The translations under genes were made by a program, and so were the position numbers. 64,000 nucleotides of DNA from Microvelia longipes (Eukaryota; Arthropoda; Insecta; Hemiptera; Veliidae), in contig JACMZG010001914.1 of assembly GCA_018340805.1 (NCBI GenBank), positions 15,760,295 through 15,824,294 on the forward strand, in the 5' to 3' direction. The notes below the pieces were generated by a model. The model saw only the letters and a list, made by a program, of their open reading frames with translations. It was not told the origin of the DNA and did not search any database. Of the stretch, positions 1 to 11,120 are shown piece by piece. Numbering within the stretch: the first letter of the stretch is position 1; each line of letters begins with the position of its first letter.

Positions 1-312
1 TTCAGCTGACAGAGGTGATAAAAATCTACGACTGACTATTTAATTAACAGAGGTGACGAAAATGTACGACTGACTATTTAATTAACCGAGGTGATAAAAT
101 TCTACGACTGACTATTTAGCTAACAGAGGTGATGCAAATCTATGACTGACTATTTAGCTAACAGAGGTGATGACTATTTAGCTGACAGAGGTGATGAAAA
201 TCAACAACTGACTATTTAGCTGACAGAGGTGATGAAAATCTACCTCTACGACTGACTAGTTAATTGACAAAGGTGATAAAATTCTACGACTGACTATTTA
301 GCTGACAGAGCG
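1..312. repeat. 38-bp minisatellite array
   Basis: About eight imperfect head-to-tail copies of a 38-bp unit that begins GCTGACAGAGGTGATGAAAA and ends ACGACTGACTATTTA. Some copies are shortened internally (for example near 160-180), and the GCTGAC/ATTAAC junction varies. The array is cut by the left window edge, so its true length is unknown. No open frame or transposon end is associated with it. Confidence 0.9.
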
Positions 313-1660
313 ATGATCAATGGTATGTGAATAAGATTTTTAAAGAAATGCTCTTATTACCTTTGCTGGTCAATAATATGCCATCCAAAGTATGAACTAT
401 CTACAGCGAGAGTTCTTATTAACTACAATGATTTTTAACATTTGATCTAAATTGTCTACTATCTACGGCTGAATCTAATTATCATCCTCAATGTATTGCA
501 CAGATAATCCAATTACCAGAGACGATGATGACAGACTATCTCGATGTCCTTTTGATGAATGTTTTTGATCACTCACCACTTAAAATTTCGTTTGCCCTCG
601 TTTAATAGCAATTGGCTTAAGCACTCACACTCCGACACGGTGATAGTTTTATTAAATATTAAACTTCACTCGTAAATAAAAAAAAGTAAATTATAATTAA
701 TTATAATAATTAAATTTTAATAAATAAATCAAAATAAATAAAAAATACTGCAACACTAAAATAATTTTAAAGAAAAATACTTAGTTCTTAAAACTAAAAA
801 TTCAAACTAAATAAATTTAAAACGTTGTTCTCTTCACTCGAGTATTGAAAATGTTACTCATCAATTCTGGGATTTACGATTTTATCAGAGGGGGTCGCGC
901 ATGTCAACTGCGAGTATATACATTTATTAATCAACAATATAATATAAAACAAAACATATTTCAATATTGTAAGCAATATGTAGTTAATACCACTTTTAGA
1001 TTGTAAACATGTCTTGCTGAAAGTAATAAAAAGTACAACTGATAATAGTTATTTTAGTGTTACTGTCCAGGGCTTTTATAAGTAGTTCAAGTTAAATTCA
1101 TTTTAAAACCTCTTAAATAATAATACCGTACTCCACAACATAGATATAAACAATATTAACACATTATTAATGTACTATATTGTTTATGTATGCTTGAAAA
1201 TGTTATAAATAATTCAAGGTTATAAGTGTTATCTTGAACTTATTTTTTATACATATACATGATTTGATTCGTAATCTGGGACCGATCATAAAGTAAGAGA
1301 ACTTAATAAACCAATCTGAATAACGTATTGGAATACGTTAAGAAAAAATACTGAATAAGAAAAAAATACTGATAATGATTCACAGAGAAGAATTCTTCTT
1401 ACTTTTAGCAGAAAATTAAAATGATCTCTTTTATTTTTCGGCACTATTACCGAAAGGAAGAATACGAATTTCACAACAAAACGAAGGATGTGAAGATGTA
1501 TTTGTACATGTTTGACAGACATGTAATATCCATATTACTGCTCTGGTTTCGAATAAGTAAATCTTAGTTTAGATACGTATACTATAAGTCATAGACGACT
1601 ATAGTATATTTAGTTAACCATTCAAGAATAATACAACTTTTGTTAAGGTATAATAGCAAC
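313..1660. other. AT-rich stretch without recognised genes
   Basis: Mostly A/T homopolymer-rich sequence. A small island near 890-930 (GGGGGTCGCGCATG) is the only GC-rich part. Frames are short and interrupted. I see no tandem array, terminal inverted repeat or RNA gene here. Confidence 0.6.
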
Positions 1661-1716
1661 CCAGGGCCCTGGAACAACCAAAATACATCTATAGGTCCCC
1701 ACTACAGAGTTCTTAC

Positions 1717-1846
1717 CTCCACACCCAGGACTCCCTACTTCTTACAGCTGTGCTCCAGTCGTGATTCTACTGTCGAAGAGTGCGGGACTAGTTCGCGCTA
1801 GCGTACATTACTTCGCGTGTTGTAAACAATCGGAGTTGCCTTTATA
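1717..1846 (-). promoter_or_regulatory. candidate minus-strand promoter and non-coding first exon
   Basis: Read on the minus strand, a TATAAAGG box (1839-1846) is followed 25-35 bases later by CpG-containing sequence (ACACGCGAAG, CTAGCGCGAA). A strong donor-like string, GTGTGGAG|GTAAGAAC, then gives a last exon base at 1717. The interval is clearly more GC-rich than its surroundings. TATA box, about 100 nt and a consensus donor would fit a short untranslated first exon of a gene running left out of the window. No initiator motif is obvious and no long frame is present. This is inference from sequence motifs only and could be chance. Confidence 0.25.
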
Positions 1847-2147
1847 GGCTAAGCCGTTTATGACTTGAAATTTGATCCAAGAATTATATAATCCTATAGG
1901 ATTGCTTATTAAACTTTGGTAAGTTACATATTATTTATTAAATAATATAATAAAATTAAAAACATTATATTGGACTTGAAAGACCGTTACTTCTTAGTAA
2001 TTTGAATTTTATTTCATATTAACAATCCCAATATGTCTTACAAGTAAAATGTTTGGTAGGATTATGAAGAATTTTGACCACTAGAGTACATTATTGAGTA
2101 TTTTGGTTATAAATTATGTTTTTGAACTTTTCTTCTTTTATGCTGCA

Positions 2148-2679
2148 GGTATATAGAGAAAAAGTGTTGTATTTGCACTAAATATCCAAATTCGTGATTT
2201 GAACTGAATAATCCGTTCCAGGTGTTTTAAGACCTCCTGAGTGGTTTTTACCGAGTTTTCAGTCTATTGTGTTTGTGTTTTTGTTATAATCATAGATCCT
2301 ATTCCAGTGTGATGATACTGTAAAAAATTATAGAGTTGAAACTTGTTACGAAAATTAATCGTTAGGTCTAGTTGTGCTATCCGATAAATATTTATTTTTA
2401 TTTTTATACGATTGTGACATAATTAACATTTCGTTTCAACACGGCTATATATCTACGATTTTTATCGGATCACTAAAGTTAAGCAGCATCGAGCGATGCC
2501 AGTAGCTGGATGGATGGTCGCTGGCAATAAAATATATGTTTTTACTGTCCAATTACACTGCAATATAAATTTGGCGATTTTAAAATTCAGAGGACGAGCG
2601 AAGTTTGTATGGTGAGGACGAGCGTAGCGAATGTGATACGCTGAGAAAAAGTACCGAGATACCCCAACCCGATTTTTTT
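2148..2679 (+). mobile_element. composite 5S-derived SINE, copy 1 (head module + 5S + tail)
   Basis: This copy has three parts. The head (2148-2300) contains a GTGTTTTAAGACCTCCTGAG block that recurs at about 20.0, 33.1 and 49.7 kb. A 5S-rRNA-like core lies at 2437-2530. The tail contains GACGAGCG repeats and ends ACCCGATTTTTTT, a T-run that could act as a Pol III terminator. The second composite copy (19983-20725) shares head, linker words (TAGTTGTGCT) and 5S core in the same order, so the junction is not a one-off nested insertion. Non-coding. The 5S promoter sits about 290 bp inside the unit, which is odd for a SINE. Confidence 0.75.
2437..2530 (+). repeat. 5S rRNA-derived core with ICR-like A and C boxes
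   Basis: The sequence follows animal 5S rRNA from about nucleotide 15 onward: CACGGCT, TACGATTTTTATCGGATCAC, then AAGTTAAGCAGCATC (A-box region of the 5S internal control region) and AGTAGCTGGATGGATGGTC (C-box region). Several substitutions and the lost 3' end rule out a functional 5S gene. It is best read as the promoter part of a 5S-derived (SINE3-type) retroposon. Confidence 0.75.
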
Positions 2680-3040
2680 AATAATTAAGAATTGAAAAGT
2701 GATATAGGTAACAAATTACAAAATTATTAATACATTTCAATCTTACAGTTATAATATAATTATAATTGTAATAATAATTGTTACAATTATAATATTTATT
2801 ATTGTAATAATTATAATAATAAATTATACCATATGTATTAATTATTTTATACCTTTACTATGAACTAAATTATTTAAAATATAAACTCGATGGATAACAA
2901 ATTAAGCATTTATTAATACAATTTAATTTTATATGAGGGCCATCATTATAGCCAATATACGTTCAACATGATGTTTATTAAAAAAAAACACGATAGCATT
3001 AAAAAACAATTAATATATTGTCAACCACAATAGTATAAAC
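2680..3040. other. AT-rich spacer with AATAAT/ATTATT palindromes
   Basis: Low-complexity AT sequence. Between 2745 and 2826 it contains nested palindromic runs of TAATTATAAT type. I see nothing coding. Confidence 0.6.
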
Positions 3041-3160
3041 AAATTATAACTGACCGGTTTCGACTTTACGTCATCATCAGAGCTGTTTACAGACTGTAAA
3101 CAGTCAGTTTGTAAACAGCTCTGATGATGATGTTAAGCCGAAATCGGTCAGTTATAATTT
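3041..3160. mobile_element. 120-bp near-perfect palindrome (foldback MITE-like)
   Basis: The left arm begins AAATTATAACTGACCGGTTT and the right arm ends with its complement (ATCGGTCAGTTATAATTT). The arms meet at nested TGTTTACA/TGTAAACA repeats. Each arm holds a CTGATGA...GAAA block resembling a hammerhead ribozyme core (minus strand 3058-3080, plus strand 3121-3143). A related degenerate half is found near 21707-21740. No target duplication is obvious. It could be a foldback element or two half-elements inserted head to head. Confidence 0.8.
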
Positions 3161-4079
3161 TTTTATAATATTGGAGTTGAAATTATATTTATTGTTTTTA
3201 ATTCTAGTGTGTTCTTTTTATTAAACATCATTGTGAGTCTATACCATAAAATCTACGTTAAAACAACTAATGCCATATTCGTTGCAAGAAAAGAAACAAA
3301 GGTTGCATTGTCAAACCAATAAGGATGTTTGGTGTTTTCCATATATTATTATATGTGGAAATTGTGATTTTATGTATTTATACATATTACATATGTGTGT
3401 TATATGTACAATAGTAATAGTAATAGGGTGGGTAGGCAAAGCCAGGCAAATAGGCCGAGTAGTTAGGCCCTTCTTGCTAGCACACGTACATAAATATAAT
3501 ATGTTCTACATTTACATTAAACGCAATGTAGTGATAACCTTAACCTAACTTGGCGCCACCCAAGAGTAAAAAATATCGGAAATACTGAAGTAAGTAAAAC
3601 AATGCACCTATACAGGAAGATGAGGCATTTTATGATTAAACATTTGAGTGTTTAGAAGACAAAATTTATACTACTATGAATCATACTAAAACTGATTAAC
3701 AACTAATATCACAGAGTCTAATGTTACACAAGATTTACTTATTCTAGGCACAGCTTATTACTCTATATTTTTTCAATTCTTTAAACAAGTATAAATTAGG
3801 TAACTTTTATTTTCTGTAAACAAACGTAGCGAATCGGATACGTAGAATCCGATGTAATGCAGGAGAGGAAATAATTCAAATTGCAATTTTTATATAGACT
3901 AAAAATTAAATGTTATATACTAATAACTAATTATAAAACAAGTAATATCGTTTAGAATAAATAATGTGATTTTAATTAAAACATTCCTGATCAAGACGTT
4001 GAGCTGTATCCCTTTTAACTTATTTTTAATGTCGATAGTCCAAGAACGGGATATTAAAAAAGAAATTATTGTGGCGACG
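3161..4079. other. no recognised feature
   Basis: The only open frame of note (3270-3548) is short, lacks homology I can recognise and has no coding-like composition. The block at 3420-3480 (GTAGGCAAAGCCAGGCAAAT) is modestly GC-rich. I see no repeat structure. Confidence 0.5.
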
Positions 4080-4104
4080 TTTCGGCCAAGCTAGCCATAA
4101 TCAT
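4080..4104 (-). ncRNA. degenerate hammerhead-like motif
   Basis: On the minus strand an ATGATTA word (two changes from CTGATGA) is followed by one spacer base, a hairpin with a five-pair stem GGCTA/TGGCC, and GAAAC. The stem is intact although the core is mutated. It belongs to the set of similar motifs listed elsewhere and is probably the relic of a repeat end. Confidence 0.25.
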
Positions 4105-4739
4105 TTTGTGTTTTCTTTTTAAGGCATGATAACAAGAAATCATTTAACTATTATGGAGTATAATGTCTATGAATCTATAATGTATCTATGAATATTATCC
4201 TACTTATTGAGTTCTCGAGGCTATAATCTTCAATCACAGATTGAGTAAGAAAATAATTTATCAAGTCACTACATATTTAGCACAAGATATGCATTATAAC
4301 CAGATGTACACCATATTCACAGAGTAGAGAGTCTGTTTTTAATCTTGTTCTTGTATTCATATTTCTGTCAGCCGTTTATTTTGTAATGATTTTGTTTCGT
4401 AATTGACGCTTTTGAGGTTCTTTGGACGACTGGAGTATTTGGTCCCTCATAATTGAGTTAGGGGAATTGAGTCCACCTCTTGGGGGTTATTAGTACAGGT
4501 CAAGAAGTAATGCTTTTAGCAAAATTATATTATAATGTAGCCAAACAAATTATATATAACGGCAAATTATTAAATGGTTATAAAGTTGTTTTTATTTTTC
4601 TAACATTAGTCAATTTTGGTCAGATAGCAAAATCTAAAATCTGAAAATTGGCTCGAGTTTCTCCTTTTATATAATAAACAAAATAAAACAAGAATATAAA
4701 GCTTCTATTTAAGATGTATTTATACGTTCTTTGTAAAAT

Positions 4740-4925
4740 TACTTGTGTTAAGCGCCATCGAGTGTGGTCAGCAGGTACATTGGTGTCCGCTAGGAATAAA
4801 AGGAATTTTTTACTGTCTGAAGACAAGTAAAGCGAATCTGAAGAAATGAGAATGAGCGAAGCAAATCCACAAATGTGAGAATTTGTGAGGTACGGGGTTC
4901 CGAGGTACCCCGTACCCGATTTTTA
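4740..4925 (+). mobile_element. 5S-derived SINE, copy 3
   Basis: It begins in the 5S A-box region (TTAAGCGCCATCGAGTGTGG), continues through the diverged C box (ACATTGGTGTCCGC) and the body (GAATGAGCGAAGCAAATCC), and ends at the tail CCCGTACCCGATTTTT. The tail can fold: GGTACGGGGT (4889-4898) pairs with ACCCCGTACC (4907-4916). The head module seen in copies 1 and 2 is absent. Confidence 0.7.
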
Positions 4926-6880
4926 TGGTTTGCTTAACCGACATTTTCACTAACTTTTAAAGTTAAAACTCTATCTGAAAATATTCTTTATTAAAGTAAG
5001 TTTTTCCATCATACAAATAAAATAAGTTCTGAAAGCCTTTATAAGCTCTATTTCACTTGAATACAGCTTTATATGAAAAGATGTCAAAATCCATTTCTTG
5101 TCATAGTTAAGCTAAAGTTTTTTGTTCTTTACTCGAAAACTTATATTTGTTGTTTTCAGTTCACCACCTCAGTGCAACACCAATATTTTTCGATTTAATA
5201 CACCAAAGATTTCTCTCATATTTTTCAGCCTTCATATTTTTTTCTTTTTTAATTCGTTTCGGAAAAGGTTTTAACTTTTCCATCAAACCACACAGCGTTA
5301 ACCTTTATCAATTTTTTCTCGAAAAGAAAAAGGATAAAAACCTTGGTTATATGGAATTCGTTCCATCTCCTTTACAAAGTTTATAATCAGTTTTTCCATC
5401 TTAGTTTTCTTATTTTCATCAATCTATCAAACAAACAAGTTATTGGTTAATTTACTTCTGAAACCATTTCTTAACCTTATTTCTTTAATGCTAAACTCTT
5501 ACAGTGTGGTTTCACCTTCACATCCATTCAGCCTTTCTTTTCTCTTTAATTTGAACTTTTTATTTTTTTGAATTGATAATAAGATAGATTTCATTTTGTT
5601 AGAGTTTCATGGATGGCATATGAGATATTATTTTTTGAACACATTTTCACATTTTTCTTGTTTACTATTTGCTCATCATTATTAATGTTCGCAGTTTCAT
5701 TTAGTACGAACACAAACCAATAACACTTTGTCTTTTGGGTCTTCTTTTCGCTTTTTACTAACACTGATAATAAAATAATCAGTTAGGTTTTAAAACTGAG
5801 AAAAGTGGTATGTTAAGTAATCATTAGTGAAGACTAAGCTTCATTTAATTTTCTTTAATTTCTTCGTCTTGTTCTTTCCCTTATACTCATTCCATTTCAT
5901 GGATTCTATTCTATATTTTTACTGTACTACGTCCTACCATTACTTTATTACTAGGTTTATTCTACTTTGTTTTTTTATATAATATAATTTTACGTATTAA
6001 ATTTTTATTATTATTGCACTTATTCTTTCATCCATTTTTCTTTTTATCATTCATCTTTTTCTCTTTATTATTCAATGAAGTGAATTTTGTTCTGTGACCC
6101 CATACTAGTTAATAAGTTATTTTAATTCTAGCTAAGATTTTTATTTTATTCCTATCTCTTCATTGTACAATTATTTAGTCGTTTATTTGTTACTTATTAT
6201 AATACTATTCTATGTTACTATTTTATATTCTCTGAAGTACCTTATTATGTTCTACATTTATACATTTTTTTAATACTATCTGCTCCAATGCTTTGTCTAT
6301 TCTATTTGAATATCCATAGTACACAGACAATATTTTGACTTTTTTTATTATTACTCCAATAAGAAGAAAACATCTCAACAATTTGAGTATGCCATACAAT
6401 ATAAAAACAATATTAATAAGATATAATATCGTTATAAATAATAATATAACGAATATAGTATTATTATATTCGTTAATTAAATAGCAATATAAAACAATAT
6501 AAAAAATATTCAATATTTAATTATTAAAAAATTAATAACAATATAAAACGAAATAAAATTCTAAAGATTATAGAATGCAGATGGTTAATATTCAGTCGTA
6601 CACAGTAGTCAGGGAGCATCCTTTCGTATCTAATTAGAGATAATATTATTTTACGATGATAGACACTTACTTATATGAAACTAATTGAACAAATTTTGTA
6701 ACTTATCCCTCTAGATTACTCAAAATAGTTAGTTATGTAACTTGAAATCAATTACTACCCATATCACCTTGACTATATTCAATGGTTTACAAAAGGATCA
6801 TACGATTACTTTACTTAACAATACTATACAATTCGTTTACTATGTATATTAACAAACCTACAACTCCGTTTTTTTCAAAT
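4926..6880. other. long AT/T-rich stretch without recognised features
   Basis: From about 5000 to 6200 the plus strand is T- and C-rich (pyrimidine-rich runs such as TTTTCTTTTTTAATTC). From 6200 to 6560 it is dominated by ATATTATAA words. Open frames here are short and biased to Phe/Leu/Ile by composition. I see no transposon ends. Confidence 0.6.
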
Positions 6881-7053
6881 ATTGCTTTATTACAGCAGAA
6901 CTGACTTTCAGCTTACGCCATTATCAGTGCGGGAGAGATATTGAGCCTTCAGCTGTCCAGTCTTAACTAAACTTTCATCAGGGGTTCTCTACATCTCTCC
7001 AGCACTGATGATGGCGTAAGCTGAAAGCCGTTTCTGCCGTAATGAAGCGTAAT
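6881..7053. mobile_element. 173-bp foldback/TIR element with hammerhead-like arms
   Basis: Long imperfect terminal inverted repeats: the left arm ATTGCTTTATTACAGCAGAA continues through CTTTCAGCTTACGCCAT, and the right arm is its complement (GGCGTAAGCTGAAAGCCG, then TTTCTGCCGTAATGAAGC). The arms are about 55 bp. The centre holds GAGCCTTCAGCTGTCC. The right arm carries CTGATGA at 7005-7011, a GGC/GCT stem and GAAA at 7023-7026. The left arm has the same block with one core change. It is non-autonomous and I cannot assign a superfamily. Confidence 0.8.
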
Positions 7054-7256
7054 TAGTGGAAAAATCGGAGCTGCAGTCCAAGCTTATAAAGATACTAGAC
7101 TACATTAAAATTGTAAACAATTTTTACGTTATTTCTTTTATTAATATTTTTTATTTACATTACTTGTGATTTAGGCAAACCTATTTCTATTTTAATATAA
7201 GAATAAGTCTGAACATTAAATGAAAATAAGAATTTGAACATTGTTTTGACATGGAA

Positions 7257-7368
7257 TGAGTCTTACTCAAACTATAAATTAGTCTTACTCAAACTATAAA
7301 TGAGTCTTACTCAAACTATAAATCCTCTTACTTAACTATAAATTAGTCTTACTCAAACTATAAAACCT
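7257..7368. repeat. 22-23-bp tandem repeat
   Basis: About five copies of the unit AGTCTTACTCAAACTATAAA, joined by TT or TG. The fourth copy has small deletions. The low divergence suggests a recent local expansion. Confidence 0.9.
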
Positions 7369-7600
7369 AAACTAAACTGCCTAAACCTGGGTTTAGGCAG
7401 GCAATATTAAAGCCACGGCTCTTATGTGGATTAGACGCAAAATGCCTGCACTAGGACTTAACTTATAAGGTAAAACACTATTTCCTATCTAAGGAAATTA
7501 GCAAAAAGGGTCCAACAACGTGGCCTACTTGCTAGGTGATCTAATCTCTCCCTAATTACTATTTCTGCTATCGCTAACCCAAAAAATATTGGTTCAGTAG
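7369..7600. repeat. possible diverged interspersed repeat
   Basis: Slightly GC-richer than its surroundings, with a short palindrome (CCTAAACCTGGGTTTAGG). The end (GGCCTACTTGCTAGGTGATC, then CCTAATTACTATTTCTGC) aligns loosely with 11370-11430, suggesting a shared ancient repeat. I cannot define its boundaries. Confidence 0.35.
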
Positions 7601-10060
7601 CTTATTTAGATTTGCCCTTCAGATTTTTCCCATTGCTAATGTTAAATTTGCTGGTATTAAAGGTGTGGTGACCCCAACATCGCACCATTTGCACTCCTTT
7701 ACAAGTTTGAATAAATTGCTTAGGATATATAAATATACAGCTGAGTATATTAAACAGAACTAGTATAGTTCTGTATAAACAATATAGTATAGAGTAGTAG
7801 TATAGTAGTTCTGTATAGTATAGTATAACCAATTTTTAAGAACTAAAAATACTTTATATTTTACTTTTAAATAGAAAAATTAAAAATAGAAAATAATTAT
7901 TTTTTGCCTTAAAATTTTCTTTTTCATAGATTTTATCTTATATTGTGTCGTCTATTACAGTTATCTTTTTCAACCCTTGTAGAGAAGCTAAGGTTTTAAT
8001 TAAAAACTGAAAAAATAGAGCTTTAAACTTACTAAGCACTTTGTATTGAGTAAGGTTCAAATATTAAAAATGCATAACCTTTTATTTTTCAATGTAAAGG
8101 TTATTCCAATTTTTTTTTAATATTTAGACTAAAATAATTTTTATATAATAATATACATTATATAAGCATTAAATATTATGATGGTTAGATCAATATTATA
8201 ATATTAATTTTTGTGAACCTTAAAAACAATCTTGAAAAATTGATTGAAAATCCGAAAAATTAAAAAAACGGATAAGGTCTTTAGAGTTATAAAAGATTTG
8301 CTTGAAATAATTTCAGAAAGAATACTACAAGTATTATAATAGGGCAAGTTAAAAGGAATAATCCAATAAATAATATGAAAGGAAATCATTTTCAAATAAA
8401 GCCCTAGTTATAAGTATTTTTGTCTAAAAAGAGGTAAAAATACGATTCAGTTTTAGTGCCATATTTCACCCTCCTCCATCCTTTTATTAAATTCTACAGG
8501 GTTTTCTAAAATTAGGTTTAACTCTAAGATTAAAGGGGTAATATTTTATTGAATTGGAAATTCATAATGGAAAATGCTAAAAATAAGAAAAATAACTTTT
8601 CTTTGACCTCAATTCTAAAATGTTGGAAAAAGTAGCTATATGTTCTAAAAAATAGCTTATTCTTTTTTTTGGGAATTCGCTGAAAGGAATTTATCCAATG
8701 TATGAACTGAATGATTATTTTAATTTGAACTTTAATCATTTGTAATTTTTCCTGTGTTTTTTTTTTCTCATTTGTAATGTAAAGTGAATTTTTTTGACAA
8801 AACCGAAAATTGCTTGTAAATTTGATGGTTGTAAAATTATATAAATAAAATAAATATAAAATAAATATTTAACCTATTAATACTTCTATAAAAGGGATTC
8901 GATCTTGGGTTTAATGTACTGATTCAACCTCTATCCCCGAGAAATACTCCGTATTGATAGAGATTTTTTTTTTTGGGTCTGTGGTTTAACCCAGGTGTAA
9001 ATACAATTGATTTTCTTGTTTGATTTTACATTCGTCATTTGATATTTTATTCTTAATACAACATAACGTGTAATAAAATTTACCAACTTTTCTTCGACAA
9101 AACTGATTTATTTTAGTTGTGTAAATAGACATCTATTTTGAAATACAATTGCCCCAGATCTTTTAAGCCAATTAATATTTGTCAAACATGGTTAGATCTT
9201 ATCTAAATTCCCATTAACTTTTTATTTTAGAATGTTTTGACTTTTTTCTGTATACATTGTGAGTTGAAGAAACTAATTCTACTACAATGTTACCAACACA
9301 ACATAATTTTACAAAATCTCAAAGAGAAAGACGTCACATTACTCCCCTTAGTTGTCGAACTTGGTCTTGGTTTAGTCAAGAAACGTGACTTACTACTCTT
9401 GGCTTCTTCTCATATTTTGTCTTCTTTAGTTTATTCCTGTTGTTCATTTTTATTAGTGTGTATAAATTAAGAAATCTCTCCCTCTACTCTTGTCTGTGCT
9501 ATCCCTTTCTATTCCTTTTACTTATTCGTCATCCACACACGCAGAAGTTCCGAGGTTAGCGACTTGAGCTGTACTTTATTTTTTTTTAAACAAGTTTTTT
9601 ATTGGCAAAAGTATACAATATTTATTTTGTGTACACTTGAGCCATATTTTATTTATTGATTTGGGGAAATTTGTGTCTCTTTATTTTATTTATTTATTTA
9701 TTATTTAATTATTATTGATTATTTTTTTTTGGGGTGTGAGGGTGTTTGTTTAGGTTAAGGATAATTCTATTTTTTTTGGTTTGGGTATTTTATATTTATT
9801 TTTTTAATATTGTCATAAGATATTTTTGATGATGTTTTGAATAGGTTTATATTGTAAAGATTACTTTAGTTTTTACCAACCATTAATGCATAATATATAA
9901 TGAGGTTTAAATGTAACTTTTAATTCACTTTTACGGGGACCATCTGAAGTAATAGTTTTCGTAGTTCGGATACCTCGATAGGCATATTTATTTACCTATA
10001 ACAGGCATTTATTTACTTATTTCTACTTGAAAGAATTTTTTCACATCAGTTTTGTAGGAT

Positions 10061-10063
<3 letters not shown>
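7601..10063. other. AT-rich stretch without recognised features
   Basis: Homopolymer-rich sequence. The small frames at 8204-8395, 8530-8739 and 9237-9470 have no recognisable domain and look like chance frames in AT-rich DNA. A GAATTCGCT word at 8672-8680 belongs to the scattered GGAAATTCGCT motif. Confidence 0.6.

Positions 10064-10139
<76 letters not shown>
10064..10139. repeat. (TA)n microsatellite
   Basis: Uninterrupted TA dinucleotide run of about 76 bp. Confidence 0.98.
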
Positions 10140-10142
<3 letters not shown>

Positions 10143-10906
10143 TATTTCTTTTCTATTAATTCATAGAGATACCTATGTAATAATGGACTGAGCATTTCGT
10201 ACAAATTTTCAGAAGATCACGCTGATAAGGTTGTTCAGATTTATCGTATATTTCACTCTTATGTCCTTATATTTCACCATTATATAGTGACCAAGATTTA
10301 TAATAGTTACCAAGCAAATTTTGTATGACTCTTGATTGACCAAATAGTTGAGACGTCAGACACGGCCAACCTCTCAACAGAAGGAGTAAAGAAGTTTATG
10401 TTCCAATGCAAGCGTACAGAGCAATTTGTAAAGCTTAACCAAGAGCTTTATCTTGTAATAAGGGTATAACCCTATTATAAATACGTATTAGAATGAAGAC
10501 GTGACACTACTTATAAAGTTTTAAATAGAATTTTAATGGTACATCTTATTTTAAACAACAATAGGACACAGACACGAAACCTGCGTCCTTTTTAACCACA
10601 AGAATATTAAACATATGTCCTGTTTGAGGGACACGCACGTACCATGTCCTTCTTAACTACCTCCTTTATAAACACACGCATTATTAACAATACTTATTAT
10701 AACTTCTGTTGGGGTATAATCAACGTAATATGGTTAAAATATTATTATTAGGTTTAAAATTTAAAGTCGATCAAGTTTAAATGACTGCCTTAGTGAATTT
10801 TCACCAGCAAAGGACGTGATGTTTTCTTGTAATGTTGCTTTAAAAACTTGATTTTGAGCTCAAAATATTGGGTAAATACCTAATAAGGATTTTAAAAGTC
10901 TTATTT

Positions 10907-10908
<2 letters not shown>
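10140..10908. other. mostly unique AT-rich sequence with one local duplication
   Basis: Two related blocks lie in direct order at about 10563-10600 and 10630-10665. Both run from GGACAC through a GTCCTT word to a TTAAC(C/T)AC end. Nothing else is recognised. Confidence 0.45.

Positions 10909-10976
<68 letters not shown>
10909..10976. repeat. (CA)n(TA)n compound microsatellite
   Basis: About 38 bp of CA repeats pass directly into about 28 bp of TA repeats. It ends within one base of a retroelement-like block. Confidence 0.97.
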
Positions 10977-10979
<3 letters not shown>

Positions 10980-10982
<3 letters not shown>

Positions 10983-11120
10983 TTGGTACAAAATCGGCCT
11001 TGTTTCATGTCCGGGTTCGAGCACAGTCGTGGTCTCTCTAGGATTTTCAAGCGAGGGATTGAAATCCTTAAATGAGCTGTCCTTCAAAGGGACGTTAAGC
11101 CGGTGGCTCCAAGCTTGTGC
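10980..11120 (+). mobile_element. retroelement tail-like fragment with a B-box-like word
   Basis: A tRNA B-box-like word, GGGTTCGAGC, at about 11014 is followed 80 bases later by GGGACGTTAAGCCGGTGGCT. That phrase resembles the 3' ends of RTE-mobilised tRNA SINEs (GACGTTAA-ACC-type tails). This is a family resemblance recalled from general knowledge; only one copy is in the window, so the assignment is tentative. Confidence 0.35.

Noticed and set aside
2437..2530. Functional 5S rRNA gene
   Set aside because: Many substitutions, lost 3' end, embedded in a dispersed repeat with diverged relatives.
3058..3143. Active hammerhead ribozyme in the 3.0-kb palindrome
   Set aside because: A GTT triplet sits at the expected cleavage position, but the bases next to it cannot form stem I with those before CTGATGA; only a hammerhead-like motif is claimed.
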